Positions 26,408 through 34,262 of a stretch of DNA of 52,988 nt are shown one piece after another. The notes under the pieces were generated by a model. That model ran no database searches. It saw only the letters and a list, made by a program, of their open reading frames with translations, and had not been told where the DNA came from. Origin of the DNA: an uncultured Anaeroplasma sp. (GTDB lineage: Bacteria > Bacillota_I > Bacilli_A > Acholeplasmatales > Anaeroplasmataceae); assembly GCA_947592005.1 (NCBI GenBank), contig CANQDJ010000007.1, positions 1 through 52,988 of the forward strand, given 5' to 3'. Both the position numbers and the translations under genes were made by a program. The number at the start of each line of letters is the position of its first letter. The first letter of the stretch is position 1.

Positions 26408-27604
26408 ATGGAATTAGAAACGGTTTTAAAAGAATTGATTGAATTGGGGAAAAAGAATCAAGGATATGTTTATACCCATGATATTTTAAAATATTGTACA
26501 GAAGACAGCGATGAGTATGATATGATTGAAAAGGAATTGGCAAAACAAGAAATCGATATTTTATCTTCTATGGAAATATCCGATGATTTTGATATTGCCG
26601 AAGGGGAAGAACCGAATTTGAATGAAGTAGAAGAAATCGATATTTCTACATTCGATCAACTTCCTGCCTCTGTGAAAGTCGATGATCCCGTTCGAATGTA
26701 TTTGAAAGAAATCGGAAATATTCAATTATTGACTTTGGAAGAAGAAACGGAATTGGCTCGGGAAGTTGTAGAGGGAAGAAGTGCGAGAGAAAAACTTGCG
26801 AAAATCGAAGCGGACGATCAAAATACGGTTTCTGCCGAAGAATATGAAGAATTGTTGGATATTGTAGAAAAGGCAGATGCCGCAAAGGATCGATTGGTGA
26901 ATGCCAATCTTCGTTTGGTTGTTTCTATTGCGAAGAGATATTTGGGAAGAGGATTACAATTTCTTGATTTGATTCAAGAAGGAAATATGGGATTGATTAA
27001 AGCGGTAGATAAATTCGATCACCACAAAGGATTTAAGTTTTCTACTTATGCGACTTGGTGGATTCGTCAAGCCATAACAAGAGCCGTTGCGGATCAAGCC
27101 CGAACGATTCGTATTCCGGTTCATATGGTGGAAACGATCAATAAATTGGTACGAGTTCAAAGACAACTTGTTCAAGAATTATCTCGGGAACCTTCTCCGG
27201 AAGAAGTTGCCGAAAGAATGGATATTTCGGTAGAAAAAGTTCAACAAATACAAAAAATTGCTCAAGAACCGATATCTTTGGAATCTCCGGTAGGGGAAGA
27301 AGAGGATTCTTCTTTGGGAGATTTTATTTCCGATCCTCATGCGTTGGATCCATATGAATTTACGGCCAAAATGAAGTTAAGAGAAGAGTTGGATTCGGTA
27401 TTGGCTACCCTTACGGAAAGAGAAGAGAGGGTATTGCGATTGAGATTCGGATTGATCGATGGTAGACAAAGAACGTTGGAAGAAGTTGGTCGGGAATTTA
27501 ATGTAACTCGAGAAAGAATTCGGCAGATTGAGGCGAAGGCTTTAAGAAAATTAAAACACCCTTCCCGTAGTAAAAAATTAAAGGATTTTATGATTAAACA
27601 CTAA
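26408..27604 (+). CDS. rpoD: Primary sigma factor SigA/RpoD
   Basis: A 398-residue housekeeping sigma-70. Region 1.2 is [11 protein letters not shown]. Region 2 runs from [19 protein letters not shown] to [13 protein letters not shown] (2.3/2.4). Region 4.2 is [18 protein letters not shown] short region 1.1-like start lies in residues 1-80. Region 2.4/4.2 residues match those that read TATAAT and TTGACA, agreeing with the promoters seen in this window. The stop overlaps the trmK start as TAATG. Confidence 0.97.
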   Translation: MELETVLKELIELGKKNQGYVYTHDILKYCTEDSDEYDMIEKELAKQEIDILSSMEISDDFDIAEGEEPNLNEVEEIDISTFDQLPASVKVDDPVRMYLKEIGNIQLLTLEEETELAREVVEGRSAREKLAKIEADDQNTVSAEEYEELLDIVEKADAAKDRLVNANLRLVVSIAKRYLGRGLQFLDLIQEGNMGLIKAVDKFDHHKGFKFSTYATWWIRQAITRAVADQARTIRIPVHMVETINKLVRVQRQLVQELSREPSPEEVAERMDISVEKVQQIQKIAQEPISLESPVGEEEDSSLGDFISDPHALDPYEFTAKMKLREELDSVLATLTEREERVLRLRFGLIDGRQRTLEEVGREFNVTRERIRQIEAKALRKLKHPSRSKKLKDFMIKH

Positions 27605-28254
27605 TGAAAAATCGTATTTCTATATTGGCATCGTATTGTGAAGGCAGTAAATCGGTTTGTGATATCGGGTGTGATCATGCGTATGTGTTAATTGAAGCGA
27701 TTTTAAAATATGGTGTGGAAAAGGGAATTGCTTGTGATATAAGAGAAGAACCATTGAAGAATGCTCAAAAGAATGTGAAAAAAGTTCATTTGGAAAAACA
27801 AATTGAATTTGTTTTATCCGATGGTTTAAAAGATGTTTATTCTTCCTTTGATACGGCTATTTTAGCCGGAATGGGTGGAAATTTGATTTGTCGAATTATG
27901 GAACAAGCCAAAGATAGAGACTATGTAAAGTGGATTCTTCAAGCCAATAGCGATCGACCGATGTTGCGGAGATTTCTTCAACAAAATGGGTTTAAAATTC
28001 TAGAGGAAACCGCATTGTATGAACAAGATAAATATTATGAAATTATTATTGCCGAAAAGGGCGAAAATCATTGTTCGGAAATAGATAATGTTTTTGGACC
28101 GATATTGCGAGTAAAAAAAGAACCTGCGTATATTAGATATTATCATAGTCGATTGAAAAAGATAAAAGAGATTGTTCAAACGATTTCCGATTCAAATAAA
28201 AAGAAGGAATTTTTAGAAGAGATAGCGAAGATAAAACAAGTGTTGGGGGAATAG
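27604..28254 (+). CDS. trmK: tRNA (adenine-22-N1)-methyltransferase TrmK
   Basis: A 216-residue SAM-dependent methyltransferase that makes m1A22 in tRNA. The SAM motif is DIGCDHAY, followed by ACDIREEPLKNA and AGMGGNLI, typical of the YqfN/TrmK family. Position directly after rpoD with overlapping stop/start is the conserved Bacillota arrangement. The usual next gene, the Nif3-family yqfO, is absent; an alpha/beta hydrolase follows 2 bases later instead. Confidence 0.92.
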   Translation: MKNRISILASYCEGSKSVCDIGCDHAYVLIEAILKYGVEKGIACDIREEPLKNAQKNVKKVHLEKQIEFVLSDGLKDVYSSFDTAILAGMGGNLICRIMEQAKDRDYVKWILQANSDRPMLRRFLQQNGFKILEETALYEQDKYYEIIIAEKGENHCSEIDNVFGPILRVKKEPAYIRYYHSRLKKIKEIVQTISDSNKKKEFLEEIAKIKQVLGE

Positions 28255-28256
28255 AT

Positions 28257-29015
28257 ATGAAAAGATATCCGATTTTAGATACGTCGAATTATTATACGAC
28301 ATATTTTATAGATGATAAGAAACGTCCTACTGTGTTTATCAGTGCGGGTGGAGGATATGCATATACTTCTCCTCGAGAATCTGAGCCGGTAGCGGAAGTG
28401 TTTCAAGCGTTGGGGTATCATGTTGTTGTGGTGAATTACCGAGAAACGAAAGAAGATAGTTATCCGCTTCCTTCTATTTATTTAGCGTATGCGTTGAAAC
28501 AAATTCAACAAAGTCCTTTTGTTTCTTGTCTTATCGGTTTGGGCTTTTCGGCAGGCGGACATAATTTGTTGGAAGTTTGTTTTCATAAGGAAGAGTATTC
28601 TTTGGATAAGACGGTGGATTTGTTGATGTTGGGTTATCCGGTTGTAACGACGGATCAACGATATTGGCATAAGGGTTCTTTTGATAATTTGTTGAAAGAA
28701 AAAATAGAAGATTATTCTATATTAAAGCATTTATCGATGGAATTAGAAGTTCCCGATTTCGCACCGGATTTATTCTTATGGGGAACGTTTACTGATGAAT
28801 CTGTTTCTGTAATGAATTCGATTTTATTATTGGAAGCCTATAAGAAAAAGAACAGAAATGCCGAATATCATATGTTTTATAAGGGCGGACATGGATATAG
28901 TGTTTGTAATGAGAAGAGTGCTGATGGGAATCCTGATAAAGTATCTCCTTATATCGGTCGTTGGGTAGATATGGCGGATAAATGGATTAAAGATAAATTA
29001 AAAAATCGTTTATAA
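28257..29015 (+). CDS. Alpha/beta hydrolase, BD-FAE/acyl-esterase-like
   Basis: A 252-residue serine hydrolase. An oxyanion-type stretch FISAGGGYAYTSPRESEPVA near residue 24 corresponds to HGGG-type esterases. The nucleophile elbow is GFSAGG (about residues 98-103). A catalytic Asp is likely in TFTDES and the His in KGGHGYS. The fold matches feruloyl/acetyl-xylan esterase-like (BD-FAE) proteins, which deacylate carbohydrates. No signal peptide, so cytoplasmic. A second esterase-like gene follows. Confidence 0.82.
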   Translation: MKRYPILDTSNYYTTYFIDDKKRPTVFISAGGGYAYTSPRESEPVAEVFQALGYHVVVVNYRETKEDSYPLPSIYLAYALKQIQQSPFVSCLIGLGFSAGGHNLLEVCFHKEEYSLDKTVDLLMLGYPVVTTDQRYWHKGSFDNLLKEKIEDYSILKHLSMELEVPDFAPDLFLWGTFTDESVSVMNSILLLEAYKKKNRNAEYHMFYKGGHGYSVCNEKSADGNPDKVSPYIGRWVDMADKWIKDKLKNRL

Positions 29016-29036
29016 TAATTTATTAGAGGTATAGTG

Positions 29037-29996
29037 ATGTTAAAAGATGGTATCGAATTTTTTAATGTGGAACAGATTGGACCGAATGGAGAATTGTGGC
29101 GGTTTGATAAGAATTTAATGGATTGCTTGGGTTGCAGTCGTAATGATAGGGCGAGATTTTATGCTCAAAGAGCAATCGGTGTTGAACTTCGTTTCAAATT
29201 GAAAGGAACGTATTTTGATATTACGTTTTTGAGTCGGAAAGAGAATACGGAAATTTATGTGTTTTATGGCGATTATCAACATAAACGGTATGTTTTACCT
29301 GCCGATATGGAAACGACGTTACATATCGAACAACCGGAAAAATATAAGGAATTAAGAGATGGTGCTTTTCATAAAGATGTGATCCGAATCGTGATAGGAT
29401 ATGCCGGATATGTATGTTTTAAGGGAATTGAATCGTTCGGTCATACGATAGAGGTGCCTGCGGATTGGGAGTGTCCGAGAGAAACGTTGTTGATTTACGG
29501 TTCTTCGATTTCTCATGGAAGTGAATGTAGTCAATATATTCATTCGTATGCGTTTGTTTTAAGTCGAATGGCGAAAATCAATGTTTTGAATAAGGCGATA
29601 CCTGGTGGGTGTCAAGCGGAATATATTATGGCGGATTATTTGAAGAATTTAAAATATGATATGGCTTTTTTTGAATTCGGAGTGAATGTTTTAAGTATAT
29701 ATGATGAAAGCGAATATGAGAAACATTTGAAGTATCTTATTCAATGTATTCAATCTAAACCATTTTTCTTTACGAGTGTTTTGGTAAATGGAAATGAGTA
29801 TGGAGATACGGCACTTAAGAAAAAAATCGAAGCGTTTCGGAATATTGCCGAGAAGTTGGGTTTGAAAGAATATATTCCTCCTTTGGAAATTTTATCGGAA
29901 TTGTCTTTTTTGACTACAGATTTGGTTCACCCCTCCGATTTCGGACAACAGGTAATAGCGGAGCGGTTATTTCTAAAGATGGGATTTAAAAAATAA
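29037..29996 (+). CDS. SGNH/GDSL-family hydrolase with N-terminal beta domain
   Basis: A 319-residue protein. The first 150 residues are a beta-rich domain of the type that precedes SGNH hydrolases. The catalytic domain has GSSISHGSE (block I nucleophile Ser) and VHPSDFGQQ (block V Asp/His). Such enzymes are usually carbohydrate acetylesterases. No signal peptide is seen, so it would act on imported sugars. The ATG at 29037 follows AGAGGT. It is likely cotranscribed with the preceding hydrolase, and a terminator follows. Confidence 0.82.
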   Translation: MLKDGIEFFNVEQIGPNGELWRFDKNLMDCLGCSRNDRARFYAQRAIGVELRFKLKGTYFDITFLSRKENTEIYVFYGDYQHKRYVLPADMETTLHIEQPEKYKELRDGAFHKDVIRIVIGYAGYVCFKGIESFGHTIEVPADWECPRETLLIYGSSISHGSECSQYIHSYAFVLSRMAKINVLNKAIPGGCQAEYIMADYLKNLKYDMAFFEFGVNVLSIYDESEYEKHLKYLIQCIQSKPFFFTSVLVNGNEYGDTALKKKIEAFRNIAEKLGLKEYIPPLEILSELSFLTTDLVHPSDFGQQVIAERLFLKMGFKK

Positions 29997-29999
29997 ATG

Positions 30000-30024
30000 T
30001 CGGAACGGTTGGTCCGATTTTTTA
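30000..30024 (+). terminator. Rho-independent terminator after SGNH hydrolase
   Basis: TCGGA (30000-30004) pairs with TCCGA (30013-30017), followed by a T-run. The stem is short. Confidence 0.7.
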
Positions 30025-30082
30025 TTTTTATAAAAGAAGAATAGAAAAAATTTATATTTCATATAGTGTATTGGTGAGTACT

Positions 30083-31228
30083 ATGAAAAAAGTAATTTTC
30101 TTGATATGTATGGTTTTTATGGGAATGGGTATATTGGGTTTTTCCGTTTCGGCCGAAGCGGTATCCGAAGAATCTCCGGAATTGATTCCGGGAGCGGTAT
30201 CAGGAATTTTGTTAGAACAATCCAGTGGAACGATTTTATATCAGAAAGAAATGAATAAACGGCTTTCGCCGGCATCTATGACAAAAATTATGACGCTTTT
30301 ATTGATTTATGAAGCGATGGATAATCATCAATTTGATAAAGAAACGGTATTGACTACTTCGGAAACGGCAGCAAATATGGGTGGATCTCAAGTTTATTTA
30401 AAAGTAGGAGAAAAGATTACGGTAGATGAAGCGTTGAAGTGTATTTGTATCGCTTCGGCTAATGATTGTGCGGTATTGATGGCGGAAGAAGTGAGTGGAA
30501 GCGAAGCCCATTTTGTTCGAAGAATGAATGAAAGAGCAAAAGAATTGGGTTGTAAGAATACAAATTTTGAAGATTGTACTGGATTGACCAGTCAAAATCA
30601 TTACACTTCGGCGTATGATTTGGGATTAATTGCCAAAGAATTATTGAATAAATTTCCTGAAATTACTGAATATACTACATTGAAAGAAGATTATATTCGT
30701 AAAGATACTTCTTCGCCGTTTTGGTTGATAAATACCAATAAGATGATTGGAAGAGTAGAAGGGTTAAACGGATTAAAAACGGGATATACTTCATTTTCCG
30801 GATACTGTATTACGTTATCGATGCGTAAAGAGAATATGGATTTGATTAGTGTTGTGTTCGGATATGATAAATCTACTACGAGAAATACCGAGTCTTTGGA
30901 GTTGTTGAAGTATGGGTATTCCAATTATAAGAGAATAAAGGTTTTTTCCAAAGGGGATATCATCGAATCGATTCATCCGATTTTATATAAGGATAAAATA
31001 AATATAGTAGTTAAGAAAGATATATATTATTTATGTAAGAAAAAAGAGGATAGTTCTTTTGATTATAAATATGAGTATACATTGAATAAGGATAGTTGTG
31101 AAGGTAAGATAGAAGTGTATGTGAAGGAGAATAAGATAGCAGAAGGGGAATTGATTTCTGTTGAGCCTGTAAGGAAGAAGAATATCTTTGAATTGGCAGT
31201 AAGTATATTAAAAAATTGTTTTGTGTAA
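30083..31228 (+). CDS. D-alanyl-D-alanine carboxypeptidase (PBP5/DacA family)
   Basis: A 381-residue low-molecular-weight penicillin-binding protein that trims the terminal D-Ala of peptidoglycan stem peptides. A signal peptide is clear (VIFLICMVFMGMGILGFSV, cleavage near SAEA). Active-site motifs: SMTK (nucleophile Ser), SAND (SxN) and KTGYT (KTG). A C-terminal beta domain of about 100 residues follows, ending in a hydrophobic/amphipathic stretch that may bind the membrane. The ATG at 30083 has GGTGAG 4 bases upstream. It is a single-gene unit between two terminators. Confidence 0.95.
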   Translation: MKKVIFLICMVFMGMGILGFSVSAEAVSEESPELIPGAVSGILLEQSSGTILYQKEMNKRLSPASMTKIMTLLLIYEAMDNHQFDKETVLTTSETAANMGGSQVYLKVGEKITVDEALKCICIASANDCAVLMAEEVSGSEAHFVRRMNERAKELGCKNTNFEDCTGLTSQNHYTSAYDLGLIAKELLNKFPEITEYTTLKEDYIRKDTSSPFWLINTNKMIGRVEGLNGLKTGYTSFSGYCITLSMRKENMDLISVVFGYDKSTTRNTESLELLKYGYSNYKRIKVFSKGDIIESIHPILYKDKINIVVKKDIYYLCKKKEDSSFDYKYEYTLNKDSCEGKIEVYVKENKIAEGELISVEPVRKKNIFELAVSILKNCFV

Positions 31229-31251
31229 AATAGAGAAAAATCAAAAAGATT

Positions 31252-31283
31252 GTCGATAATATCGGTTTTATCGACTTTTTTTT
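31252..31283 (+). terminator. Rho-independent terminator after the carboxypeptidase gene
   Basis: GTCGATAA (31252-31259), 8-base loop, TTATCGAC (31268-31275), then a T-run. Confidence 0.9.
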
Positions 31284-31321
31284 ATTATTTATGGAATAGA
31301 CTATTAAAAAAATTTATTTTT

Positions 31322-31330
31322 TGATATAAT
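31322..31330 (+). promoter_or_regulatory. Extended -10 promoter of the IbrA/IbrB operon
   Basis: TGATATAAT at 31322-31330 is an extended -10. The -35 (TATTAA at 17 bases) is poor, so it may need an activator. Confidence 0.6.
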
Positions 31331-31370
31331 ATCTATGGAATTTCCAAAATTTACCAAATGGGTGATTTTA

Positions 31371-32696
31371 ATGTATAAGAAGTATTTGAATACGAATGTG
31401 TGTGAGGCATTGACGAATCGATTGATTTTTATATTCGAAGAGTTTGAAAATATATTTGTTTCTTTTTCGGGTGGAAAAGATTCGGGGTTGTTGTTGAATT
31501 TAGTACTTGATTTTCAAAAGAAATATTATCCGAATCATAAGATTGGGGTGTTTCATCAAGATTTTGAAGCACAATATTCTTTTACTACTCAGTATGTGGA
31601 AGAAACATTGGAACGGATTAAAAATGATGCCGAAGTGTATTGGGTTTGTTTACCAATGGCTACTCGTACGGCTTTAAGCAATTATGAGATGTTTTGGTAT
31701 CCTTGGGACGATAAGAAACAAGATCTTTGGATTCGGCCGTTACCGGAACATGAGTATGTTATATCGTTGGAAAACAATCCGATGACGACGTATCGGTATA
31801 AGATGCATCAAGAAGATTTGGCAAAACAGTTTGCAAGATGGTATAAAAAGAAGCATGGAGATGGATCTACGATATGTCTTTTGGGGAATCGTGCCGATGA
31901 GAGTTTACAGCGATATAATGGTTTTTTAAATAAGAAATACGGATATAAGAATGAATGTTGGATCACCCAACAATTTAAGAATGTTTGGTGTGCTTCGCCA
32001 TTGTATGATTGGACGATATCTGATGTATGGCATTGTATCTATACGAATCGGTATTCGTATAATAAATTATATGATTTATTTTATCAAGCGGGATTGAAAC
32101 CTTCTCAAATGCGAGTGGCATCACCATTTAATGATTATGCCAAAGATAGTTTGAATTTATATCGGGTGATTGAACCATCGACATGGTTGAAATTATTAGG
32201 AAGAGTTCAAGGAGTAAATTTCGGTAATATTTACGGAAAGACGAAAGCGTTGGGATATCGCAATATTACATTGCCGGAAGGACATACATGGGAAAGTTAT
32301 ACTAAGTTTCTTTTGGCTACTTTACCGGCTCGAATTCGAAATAATTATATAAAGAAGTTTCAAACTTCCATTCATTTTTGGCATACGACGGGTGGAGGAT
32401 TGGAAGAAGAAACCATTCAAGAATTGATCGATCATGGGTATAATATAAAAAGAAATGGGATTTCCAATTATACGGTTTTAAAAGAATCGAGAGTGATTTT
32501 TTTAGATAAGATTCCGGATCATACAGATGATATTAAATCGACGAAGGATATTCCATCATGGAAAAGAATGTGTTATTGTATTTTGAAAAATGATCATTTA
32601 TGTCGGTTTATGGGTTTTGGGTTGACTCGGGATCAACAAAGAAATATTCAAGAAATCAAAAAAAAATATAAGGTGGTAATAAAAGATGACTTCTAA
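31371..32696 (+). CDS. IbrA-like PP-loop protein (PAPS-reductase/DUF3440 family)
   Basis: A 441-residue protein with the PP-loop ATP-pyrophosphatase motif SGGKDS at residues 33-38, as in PAPS reductases and ATP-dependent thiolases. It is followed by FHQDFEAQYSFT, the family's motif for this strand. The C-terminal half (CLLGNRADESLQRY, then SPLYDWTISDVWHCI) is typical of the DUF3440/IbrA family. Late cysteines (MCYC, and C in HLCRF) could bind metal or an Fe-S cluster. IbrA of E. coli is known, with IbrB, as a regulator of immunoglobulin-binding protein genes; its chemistry is unknown. GGTGAT lies 4 bases before the chosen ATG. It overlaps the next gene by 11 bases. Confidence 0.85.
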   Translation: MYKKYLNTNVCEALTNRLIFIFEEFENIFVSFSGGKDSGLLLNLVLDFQKKYYPNHKIGVFHQDFEAQYSFTTQYVEETLERIKNDAEVYWVCLPMATRTALSNYEMFWYPWDDKKQDLWIRPLPEHEYVISLENNPMTTYRYKMHQEDLAKQFARWYKKKHGDGSTICLLGNRADESLQRYNGFLNKKYGYKNECWITQQFKNVWCASPLYDWTISDVWHCIYTNRYSYNKLYDLFYQAGLKPSQMRVASPFNDYAKDSLNLYRVIEPSTWLKLLGRVQGVNFGNIYGKTKALGYRNITLPEGHTWESYTKFLLATLPARIRNNYIKKFQTSIHFWHTTGGGLEEETIQELIDHGYNIKRNGISNYTVLKESRVIFLDKIPDHTDDIKSTKDIPSWKRMCYCILKNDHLCRFMGFGLTRDQQRNIQEIKKKYKVVIKDDF

Positions 32697-33246
32697 AAGT
32701 CCGGTATATAATATTATTGCGGTACCGATTGAAAAGATTGAACCGAATAATTATAATCCCAATTCTGTAGCAACTCCAGAAATGAAACTTTTATATGATA
32801 GTATAAAAGAGGACGGATATACGATGCCGATTGTATGTTATTATGATAAGGATAATGATAAATATATCATTGTCGATGGGTTTCATCGGTATCAGACGAT
32901 GTTGAATCATAGGGATATTTATGAAAGAGAAAAAGGAATGTTGCCGGTTTCCGTTATCAATAAATCGTTGGATAATCGTATGGCTTCTACGATACGGCAT
33001 AATCGGGCAAGAGGGACCCATAATGTCGATTTAATGAGTAATATCATTCGGGAATTGCATGATTTGGGAAGAACCGATGCGTGGATTTCCAAGCATTTGG
33101 GCATGGATAGAGATGAAATTTTACGATTGAAACAAATTACAGGATTGGCGGCTTTATTTAAGGATATAGATTATTGTAAAAGTTGGGTTCCGGTGGAAGA
33201 AGACGAAATTACGGTTATTGATAAAGAATTAGAGGATAAGGTTTGA
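32686..33246 (+). CDS. IbrB-like ParB-N domain protein
   Basis: A 186-residue protein with an N-terminal ParB/Srx-like nuclease-fold domain: VPIEKIEPNNYNPN, then IVDGFHRYQTM in place of the ParB GERR box, and TIRHNRARGTHN. The C-terminal half is helix-turn-helix-like (LGRTDAWISKHLGMDRDEILRLKQITG). This is the domain plan of IbrB, the constant partner of IbrA. Overlap with ibrA and a 4-base gap to the glycosylase gene indicate one operon. A DNA-binding or nucleotide-using role is likely; chromosome partition is unlikely. Confidence 0.85.
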   Translation: MTSKSPVYNIIAVPIEKIEPNNYNPNSVATPEMKLLYDSIKEDGYTMPIVCYYDKDNDKYIIVDGFHRYQTMLNHRDIYEREKGMLPVSVINKSLDNRMASTIRHNRARGTHNVDLMSNIIRELHDLGRTDAWISKHLGMDRDEILRLKQITGLAALFKDIDYCKSWVPVEEDEITVIDKELEDKV

Positions 33247-33250
33247 TTTT

Positions 33251-33730
33251 ATGATTCGTGTTCAGCCGTTTAAACCGGTTTGGGATTCGGAATGTAGAAT
33301 TTTGATTTTGGGTTCTATCCCTTCGACGATGTCGATAGAAAAGGGATTTTATTATATGAATCCTCAAAATCGGTTTTGGAAAATTCTTTCGATTGTGTTT
33401 GAATATGATTTATATCATTGTGATATAGAAGAAAAGAAAGAGTTCCTTTTGAAGAATCATATTGCGTTATATGATGTGGTGGAAGAATGTGAGATTGATT
33501 TTTCGAAGGATTCGAGTATTAAAAAGAAGAAGATTGGCAATATTGCCTATTTGATAGAAAACAGTTTGATAAAGAAGGTGCTTCTAAATGGAAAGACAGC
33601 ATATACTTTATTTGTAAAACATTTTAAAGAATATGAAGATATGGCTTTTTATTTGCCGTCTACGAGTCCGGCAAATGCTCGATTTTCTTTGGAAAAATTA
33701 TCAGAGATATGGGGTAAAGAATTGAAGTAA
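33251..33730 (+). CDS. Hypoxanthine-DNA glycosylase-like protein (UDG family 6)
   Basis: A 159-residue member of the uracil-DNA glycosylase superfamily. ILGSIPSTMS (motif 1) and FYYMNPQNRFWKIL match the DNA-deoxyinosine glycosylase (family 6) group, which excises hypoxanthine from DNA. The second motif is LPSTSPANARF. The asparagine in the NRFW stretch is the family's key residue in place of the usual Asp. It is the third gene of the IbrA-IbrB unit, 4 bases after ibrB, which is unusual company for a repair enzyme. Ends in a terminator. Confidence 0.85.
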   Translation: MIRVQPFKPVWDSECRILILGSIPSTMSIEKGFYYMNPQNRFWKILSIVFEYDLYHCDIEEKKEFLLKNHIALYDVVEECEIDFSKDSSIKKKKIGNIAYLIENSLIKKVLLNGKTAYTLFVKHFKEYEDMAFYLPSTSPANARFSLEKLSEIWGKELK

Positions 33731-33757
33731 AAAATTGGAAACGTTTCCAATTTTTTC
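33729..33757 (+). terminator. Terminator after the glycosylase gene
   Basis: A perfect inverted repeat centred between 33742 and 33743, arms AAAAAATTGGAAAC and GTTTCCAATTTTTT, with the T-run of the right arm acting as tail. Confidence 0.85.
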
Positions 33758-33771
33758 TTTGTTTTGTTGAA

Positions 33772-33803
33772 TTGACAATTCATATATTTCCGCATATAAT
33801 TGT
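33772..33803 (+). promoter_or_regulatory. Promoter and probable MarR operator of the ABC exporter operon
   Basis: Perfect TTGACA (33772-33777), 17 bases, perfect TATAAT (33795-33800). An imperfect inverted repeat, ACAATTCATAT (from 33775) and ATATAATTGT (to 33803), covers both hexamers, an ideal place for autorepression by the MarR protein. Confidence 0.75.
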
Positions 33804-33830
33804 TGTATATCAAACATTTACGGAGGCTTT

Positions 33831-34262
33831 ATGGAACAGCGTATTGGATTAAGAATTTGTTGTTTGGCAAATAAGATAAAAAGAAGTACCGGTAATATAG
33901 ATGCGATTGTGAAATTGGATAAATTTACAGGGACGAATGGGTTTATTGTTCGTTATATCGAAAAAAGTAAGGTTCCGGTATATCAAAAGGATATTGAAAA
34001 ACAGTTTGGGATTACTCGTTCTACGGCTTCCAGAGTGATTTCTCTTATGGAGAAAAAGGGAATATTGGAAAGAAAAACGGTCGATTCCGATGCTCGATTG
34101 AAACAGTTATGTCTTACGCCTAAGTCGGTAGAGTTGAATCGGGAAGTGGTTACGGGATTGGCGGAATTCGAAACGAAATTGATGGAAGGATTTACGAAAG
34201 AAGAGTTAGATATGTTGAATGTTCTTTTAAATAAATTAGAAAGAAATTTGGAGGTGAAATAA
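33831..34262 (+). CDS. MarR-family transcriptional regulator
   Basis: A 143-residue winged-helix repressor. The recognition helix region reads ITRSTASRVISLMEKKGILER, followed by the wing VDSDARLKQLCLT with the family Asp-x-Arg; these are standard MarR features. CGGAGG lies upstream. Its stop directly abuts the start of the first ABC subunit gene, so it most likely represses its own operon and responds to a toxic or host-derived small molecule. Confidence 0.93.
   Translation: MEQRIGLRICCLANKIKRSTGNIDAIVKLDKFTGTNGFIVRYIEKSKVPVYQKDIEKQFGITRSTASRVISLMEKKGILERKTVDSDARLKQLCLTPKSVELNREVVTGLAEFETKLMEGFTKEELDMLNVLLNKLERNLEVK

Noticed and set aside
31335-31370. IbrA-like protein starting at the ATG at 31335
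   Set aside because: It falls about 5 bases after the -10 element; GGTGAT before the ATG at 31371 is the better start.
33735-33750. TTGGAAACGTTTCCAA as a cre or LacI-type operator
   Set aside because: It is the core of a perfect hairpin directly after a stop codon with a T-run, so a terminator explains it. It also departs from the cre consensus.
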